This document shows, one piece after another, positions 59,386-64,000 of a DNA stretch of 64,000 bases. The stretch comes from Corbicula japonica (lineage: Eukaryota; Mollusca; Bivalvia; Venerida; Cyrenidae): contig JAZAYU010000008.1 of NCBI GenBank assembly GCA_038501625.1, positions 12,860,620-12,924,619 on the forward strand. Direction: 5' to 3'. Position 1 is the first letter of the stretch, and each line of letters starts with the position of its first letter. A program made the position numbers and the translations under genes. The notes below the pieces were generated by a model. The model saw only the letters and a list, made by a program, of their open reading frames with translations, was not told the origin of the DNA and did not search any database.

Positions 59386-60444
59386 CCGCGGTCTTCAAAT
59401 AAGCCTCAAAATTGAATGTGATTTTGATGAAAATTTTTTCAACCTATAAAGGTTATCCTTTAATTATATTATAACTAGAACATGTGATTAAAATACATGC
59501 ATTCAAAATAGTGAAGAAATAAGTTTTACATTTCCATTGCGTACATCTAACCTTCCATTTGGCGATATTCTAAAACCGTCTGGCATATTCTTTTATAATA
59601 TTGTATAGTATATGAAATGTGAAATCTGATCACAGTGGCTCAAATGCATGGATGCTAGCTTTGTATGTTCTGAGTTGAACAGTTGCCGGATGAAAACGCA
59701 TTCGGCCAGGCTGAATTTGAGAATAATTTGGGGGTGAGGTATTTCAATGTCAAATGCTGAAAAATCGAGACGGATGGGAGACACTTTCCAGCTGCTTGGG
59801 AGATTAGGGACACATAAAATATTAGCATGAAAGGGGTTTTATTTGAAAAGTCATTGCAGGAAATATTTTGCAGGTTCTCAAATTTGTAGAATTTCGGCCA
59901 AATTTGCATTGGAAAATCAGGACTTGGGGTGACTTTAAATGCCTGTGTAGATCAAATGGCTGGTTCTGTGGAACAGTTGGTTGTGGTTTGTAAAAAGCTA
60001 GACCCCTGCAACACAGAAAGTACAACAACACAATTTTAGCTGTGCAAAGTTTTTATTTTCGGTCAATGTAAGCTTGCACGGGGTCCCAGACTCTGGCGGA
60101 AGCCTCGGAAACTGTCCCCTGCGCCCAAATGTATTTCGTTTCATGTTCGATTACAGTTTCATTTCTTAACTAAATAAATTTACTGAGCAATTACAAATTC
60201 ATACAATAAAAAAGCAAAATATGCTCGATGTACATTTCCATTGCGCGCACGTGAATTTCCATTGCGCAGCGTTTAATGTAGGTATTTCAATAATATTTCC
60301 TAATGGAAAACCCGGACACTTAGCTAATATTAAAAAAATATAATGTTCTTGATTGATAAAATATTCAATCAGTGTTTTTTATTTCCATTGCGTATTTTGT
60401 TTCCATTGCGGTCCATTTTTCCATTGCGTATTTTATACCTACCC
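58780..60444 (-). repeat. Right terminal array of paired CGCAATGGAAAT motifs
   Basis: Minus-strand motif copies in pairs: 58787/58805, 58970/58990, 59158/59178, 59335/59355, 59531 with a decayed mate, 60235/60255, and three at 60380-60430 mirroring the left end. Confidence 0.9.
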
Positions 60445-60454
60445 GTCAGTGAAC
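60445..60454. repeat. Target-site duplication GTCAGTGAAC, right
   Basis: See left copy at 54397-54406. Confidence 0.95.
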
Positions 60455-61074
60455 AGTTTTACTATAGATACTTTTTATTATCAAGCAATTCAGGACTGGA
60501 ATAGTCTTCCACCATGTGTTAAGAATGTGAGAAATAAGTTTGAATTTAAAAGTAAGGTAAAATCTGTACTTGTAGAAAATATGAAATTTAAGGAAGAAGC
60601 TGATTTTATTTTTTATTAATTGTCTAAGTTTTAAAACTTTTTTATATGATTGGTTTTGCAATATATATGTCTGTATTGTCGTTAGTCTCTATTGCGTTAA
60701 TAGTCAGAATACTGTGATATTTGTCAAAAATAGCTTTTGTGACAATAATATGTGCTTTGATTTGATCTCAAGAATACTACACATTCTCAATTTTAATATT
60801 TTTAAAATCTAGTCTGCGAATGTGACCATCATTTTGAACCTTGACATTTATTCAAAGGGACCCCATTGGAAATAAGTTGAAAAACTTTCATGGGTCATCC
60901 TGTGTTGTATATATGTCTCGAGATCAAATTTATTATTTTTTTTCTGGTTAAATAGCATCTAGTGATGTTAAAATCTTAAATGTTGATACTAATCTGTGAT
61001 ATCTGAACTTGTATGTAATTTCTATAAAATTTTAATCGATATGACATATATATGCACGAATAAATAAATAAATA

Positions 61075-61108
<34 letters not shown>

Positions 61109-61110
61109 GC
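60455..61110 (+). pseudogene. LINE C-terminus, 3' UTR and tail, downstream of the MULE
   Basis: Continues the LINE protein with AIQDWNSLPPCVKNVRNKFE, a typical CR1/L2-like WNSLP end, to a TAA at 60617-60619. About 440 bp of 3' UTR follows, and the tail is (AATA)n(ATCA)n at 61060-61108, as expected for a LINE with a microsatellite 3' tail. Confidence 0.88.
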
Positions 61111-61650
61111 TGTGTGGTAAGCTGTCTGTGGCTTTTCTGGTATGCATATTTAATATTCTGTGCCGATTGCAAAGGGTCGGTCTGGTCTGGGTCTGAAATC
61201 GAAAACGCATGCGCGGCACAAGTTGCGCGAAGTTCAAGGACGTAAAACTGCTGAATTCAATTTTTCTAAAGAAAGACAAAGATGTTTTCGATTTCTAGCT
61301 AATGCTTGACATTTCAGGATTGGCACTTCAAAACAGAAATTAGCTTTAATAATTTTTTCACAGGCAAGTGTTTTTGTCGTTTCCGATCTTTATCTTTTTG
61401 ATAATGTCATTGGAATTCGCGACATGTTGTTGACATCCGCGCAAACAACACTGGTACAAGATACAATCTTTTATTTATAGTCGGTATTGTATATAAAGGT
61501 TAACATTAGCTATGCATAGCTATTGACAGACATATTGTACTGGTGCCTTGATTCATCACTGTTTACCAGTTTAGATGATGATAATGAGTTGTGAAAATAA
61601 TATTATCATTTATTTAACAATTTTCAAAAATACTGTTATTATATTGTTTA
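61111..61650 (+). promoter_or_regulatory. Possible promoter/5' exon region of the MDC1-like gene
   Basis: 61205-61245 has an NRF1-like GCATGCGCGG with GTTGCGCGAAG. CACAGGCAAGTG at 61361-61372 would be a GC-type splice donor. This fits a non-coding first exon for the coding exons at 62.25 kb, but it rests on motif resemblance only. Confidence 0.25.
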
Positions 61651-61652
61651 AG

Positions 61653-62127
61653 TAATTTCCAACTGGGGGCGAACCAACCACCCCCCCAGCGGGTCACCCA
61701 TCCAGGCATTGACAGAGCAAACTGTCGCTAAACTAGTTTTGACAGTCGCTACACTTTAACCACGTCGCTGAAAAGCTAGCTCAACTTCGAGGCTGTTGGA
61801 AGTGACCTTATGCTGCCGGCACTACACTCTCCCCTCCTTAATCTTTCGGAGCTTAGGCAGCAACCGCACAGACCCGTGGACTGCAGTTTCTAGCCTACTC
61901 CTGCTCCGAAACAACCACATGGGCTCGTCAAGCACGCACTCCTGACACCAGTGATGTATTTCCCAACTGGGGGCTAACCAACCACCCCCAGCAACACCCA
62001 TCCAGGCATTGACCGAGCAAACTGTTGCTTAACTTGTTTTGGCAGCTGGTACACTTTAACCACGTCGCTGAAAAGCTGGCTCAACAGCGAGGCTGTTGGA
62101 AGTGACCTTATGTTGCCGGCGCTACAT
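61653..62127 (-). mobile_element. Tandem pair of 5S-rRNA-like SINE (SINE3-like) units
   Basis: On the minus strand the second unit (61953-62127) reads AAGTTAAGCAAC, 18 nt, then CTGGATGGGTG: the box A and box C/IE elements of the 5S rRNA internal promoter at their exact 5S spacing, with GCTCGGTCA between. The first unit (61653-61830) has TAGTTTAGCGAC and CTGGATGGGTGACC at the same spacing. The 5' half of 5S is not recognisable, so this is a derivative and not a 5S gene. The units repeat at a ~300-bp period. Confidence 0.7.
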
Positions 62128-62250
62128 TGTTATAAACATATGAATATTGATAATAACAGGAGACAATTTTCTGCATTCCTGAATGAAAAGACCTGCACTG
62201 GCTTAATGAGAATCACTTGATTTCAAATTTCAGAGCGTGTATGAAGAGTG

Positions 62251-62340
62251 ATGGATGAGAGTGGAATTGAAGCAACACAGGCCTTAGATTTTGGTGACAT
62301 AGATGATGAAACTGATGATGGCCTTGGAGATAATGAACCG
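62251..62340 (+). CDS. MDC1: MDC1-like coding exon a
   Basis: 90 nt, phase 0 at its end. An ATG at 62241 upstream opens only a five-codon frame. The conserved TQALDF motif is inside. Confidence 0.55.
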
Positions 62341-62752
62341 GTTTGTGCTAAACATTGTTCATTTGCAGGATTGGAAAAAATGAGTTCCAGTGGCCAAGCA
62401 TTGTCCATCTGGAGTTCTAACAAAATAATGATCTGACAGATTTCAATTGAAAATGAAAATAATTGTGTTTCAAGAGTGTCATGTGTCCCACCAAATTTCA
62501 TCTAAATGGCCCCAGTTTAAAAATTATTGTTTTTTATCTTTTTTAACCAAATTTATTTACAAAATTGCAAACAGTTCAGATCTTGATCTGAATGCAGTTG
62601 TCCAGGTTGAATTGGATCTACACAGGTTGGGAATGTGATAATTGCTGTGCTTGATGCTGAAAGGGTTAAATAATTTTCACTTTTGCAGGTGGCATTTTTA
62701 AATGTTGCATGCCAGAAGGGGTTTCCAGGAAAATCTTACCCTGTGTATGAAG
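62251..62752 (+). CDS. MDC1: MDC1-like FHA-domain protein, first two coding exons (gene continues past the window)
   Basis: Exon a: acceptor CAAATTTCAG ending 62233, ATG at 62251, coding to 62340 (30 codons), donor CCG|GTTTGT. Exon b: acceptor CACTTTTGCAG, 62689-62752, donor GAAG|GTATGT. Phases agree. The protein begins MDESGIEATQALDFGDIDDE, has an acidic run, then EP|VAFLNV and FPGKSYPVYEG, which is the start of an FHA domain (the next expected motif is N-x-(I/V)-G-R). Vertebrate MDC1 starts with the same plan: a short TQA-(I/L)-D-(W/F) motif, acidic residues, EPVGxLxx, then FHA. MDC1 is a nuclear scaffold in the DNA double-strand-break response. Other FHA proteins remain possible, as the diagnostic part lies outside the window. 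Confidence 0.55.
62570..62670. mobile_element. TTAA-type MITE (family B) remnant in the MDC1-like intron
   Basis: CAGATCTTGATCTGAATGCA and GAATTGGATCTACACAGGTT, ending AAAGGGTTAAA. Confidence 0.55.
62689..62752 (+). CDS. MDC1: MDC1-like coding exon b (start of FHA domain)
   Basis: 64 nt, leaves phase 1. Its donor lies only a few bases before the left end of element F copy 2, so the element sits in the next intron. Confidence 0.6.
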
Positions 62753-62759
62753 GTATGTA

Positions 62760-63738
62760 TAACAAGAAATATCTTTAAAAAAGATAAACGGCGTTGATGG
62801 AAAAGATTTATACATACATGTATATAAGAAAGAAAGAAATACAGAGAGGCAAAGCAGACACAGTTTAGTTATTTTATTTTACTTATTATAGCTGTTGACG
62901 AACCCTCCCTGCCTTCTTCGTAGAGATTAGAGAGATTAAGCAACCGAATCATGACAACTCATAAATTCATTGAAAGTGTCTTTCAAAAAAAAATGTTGAA
63001 GCTGTTACAACAATTTCATGATACAGTGATAACAAGTCGATTAAAGAAGCAATGTCTTACATTAAGTCTTGATCTACATTTATTCAGTTTCAATAAAATA
63101 ACTCTTGTAGAGTTAAAACTGTCCTTAAAATTTAATAAAAATAAACAAAACAGCCTGTTACAAGAGCGAAATCAACCAACTTTTACGTAAATTAACTTTA
63201 AAAAAGTGCCCGTCCTGAGTATTGAACACGGGGCCTCCGCTTGCGAGGCGAGAGTGTTAGCCACTACGCTATAATGAACTTGTATTTTGTACTTGAAATA
63301 AACAATCAGTATCATAGGAACTAGAAAGGAAACAGTAAGAACTAGAAATATCTCTACTTCTCTTTCGTTTTCCACATTGTATTGTACGCAAGTGTTTACC
63401 TGACACCCAAGAATATTCCATATTAAATTGTATTTAAGCCACCAATATTGACATAACTGGTTATTTAAATCGTAAATATGTTTTTTCTCTTATACAACAC
63501 CCACTAACAACCAATCAAAATAATCTATTTGATTTTTCCGCTGCATAATAATAAAAAACCCACTAGATACCTCTCCACCCTGCTAGATGCCTCTCTGGTG
63601 TAAATAGCTACCAATCGATATAGTTTATTTCATTTTTCCCTCTGCATAATAATAGAATAAGAGTATTATTTACAACATTTCATTGGTCGAAAAACTAGGT
63701 CAAAAGTGAGCTTAGACAGCTAACGCCGAAAAAAACCT
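62760..63738 (-). mobile_element. ~950-bp element F with an internal tRNA-Glu-like segment, copy 2
   Basis: Inverted copy of 20095-21046. The tRNA-like part (63215-63275, minus strand) reads GTAGTGGCTAACACTCTCGC and has loop CTCGCAA and a B-box-like GTGTTCAATACTC. The right boundary is at GCTAACGCCGAAAAAAA. Confidence 0.85.
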
Positions 63739-63955
63739 TACTCCATAGGTATGACTTTTCAAACAAGCAGTGTAGATCCAGATCAGCCAGCTCATCTTTG
63801 CTGTCTGATCAGTATCTGCTGTGTCTGCTTTGGGATTTATAATGATATTTCTCACCAAGAAGCAATCAATGTAGATCCTGATCAGCTAGCACAGATGTGC
63901 TGGCTGATCTGGATCTACACTGGTTGCACATGCTAAAACCCTTATTTATTGAGTT
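63737..63955. mobile_element. TTAA-type MITE (family B)
   Basis: CTTACTCCATAGGTATGACT, CAGTGTAGATCCAGATCAGC, CTGATCTGGATCTACACTGG, ending AACCCTTATTTATTGAGTTAA. It abuts element F copy 2. Confidence 0.75.
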
Positions 63956-64000
63956 AACATGTCACTATCAGATTGCGGTTTAAAGGTAAGTCAAAAATCT

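Larger units (their letters stand above)
54407..60444. mobile_element. Mutator-like (MULE) DNA transposon, 6,038 bp
   Basis: Its termini are inverted: GGTAGGTATAAAATACGC on the left and, reversed, GGGTAGGTATAAAATACGC on the right (one extra G). The first ~70 bp are almost identical, with diverged similarity continuing inward. A 10-bp target duplication flanks it. The terminal ~1 kb on the left and ~1.7 kb on the right are arrays built around CGCAATGGAAAT. A decayed transposase C-terminus lies at 57780-58510 (+). Long TIRs, a 9-11 bp duplication and the WTNNNSE transposase motif together point to the Mutator superfamily. Confidence 0.9.

Noticed and set aside
61653..62127. Functional 5S rRNA genes
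   Set aside because: Only the 3' half of the internal promoter resembles 5S; the 5' half and the terminal stem are absent.

Overview
The window is AT-rich animal nuclear DNA, most likely from a bivalve mollusc (a clam-like heterodont is my best guess, from the repeat types rather than from a diagnostic gene). The evidence is spliced genes with GT-AG introns, several tRNA-derived repeat heads, a non-LTR retrotransposon, a Mutator-like transposon, a hAT element, TTAA-flanked MITEs and the 150-bp and 290-bp tandem cassettes that I associate with bivalve genomes. There is no bacterial-style gene organisation. Most of the sequence is intergenic or intronic and is made largely of transposable-element debris.

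Four host genes can be supported. (1) 8965-9225 (+) is an exon for a small secreted peptide with a strikingly symmetric eight-cysteine pattern. (2) 27746-28096 (+) is a single-exon secreted EGF-like peptide with a TATA box; its 3' half is duplicated in tandem as a decayed copy just downstream. (3) 46193-36610 (-) is a complete FKBP12-type prolyl isomerase gene of six short coding exons spread over 9.6 kb, including a 23-nt microexon; its introns are full of MITEs, hAT-like elements and tandem repeats. (4) 62251-62752 (+) holds the first two coding exons of an MDC1-like FHA-domain protein that runs off the right edge.

The mobile part has recognisable strata. 13.4-15.2 kb is a broken tyrosine-recombinase element with a CCCH-like zinc motif and a downstream SGNH-hydrolase exon. 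16.9-20.1 kb is a pile of tRNA-headed SINE fragments. 20.1-21.05 kb and 62.76-63.74 kb are inverted copies of one ~950-bp element with a tRNA-Glu-like insert. 21.3-23.8 kb is a large inverted repeat with ~660-bp arms around a spacer that holds a LINE 3' fragment and an unknown basic ORF. 48.2-51.1 kb is a cluster of fragments of a ~780-bp dispersed repeat also found at 2.0-2.8, 23.9 and 25.6 kb.

The clearest nested event is at 51.95-61.1 kb. A 5'-truncated, mutated CR1/L2-like LINE is split by a 6,038-bp Mutator-like element (54407-60444) with perfect 10-bp target duplications. That element carries a decayed transposase C-terminus and long terminal arrays of an unusual, regularly paired 12-bp motif (CGCAATGGAAAT). 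A tandem pair of 5S-rRNA-like Pol III control regions lies just beyond, at 61.65-62.13 kb.
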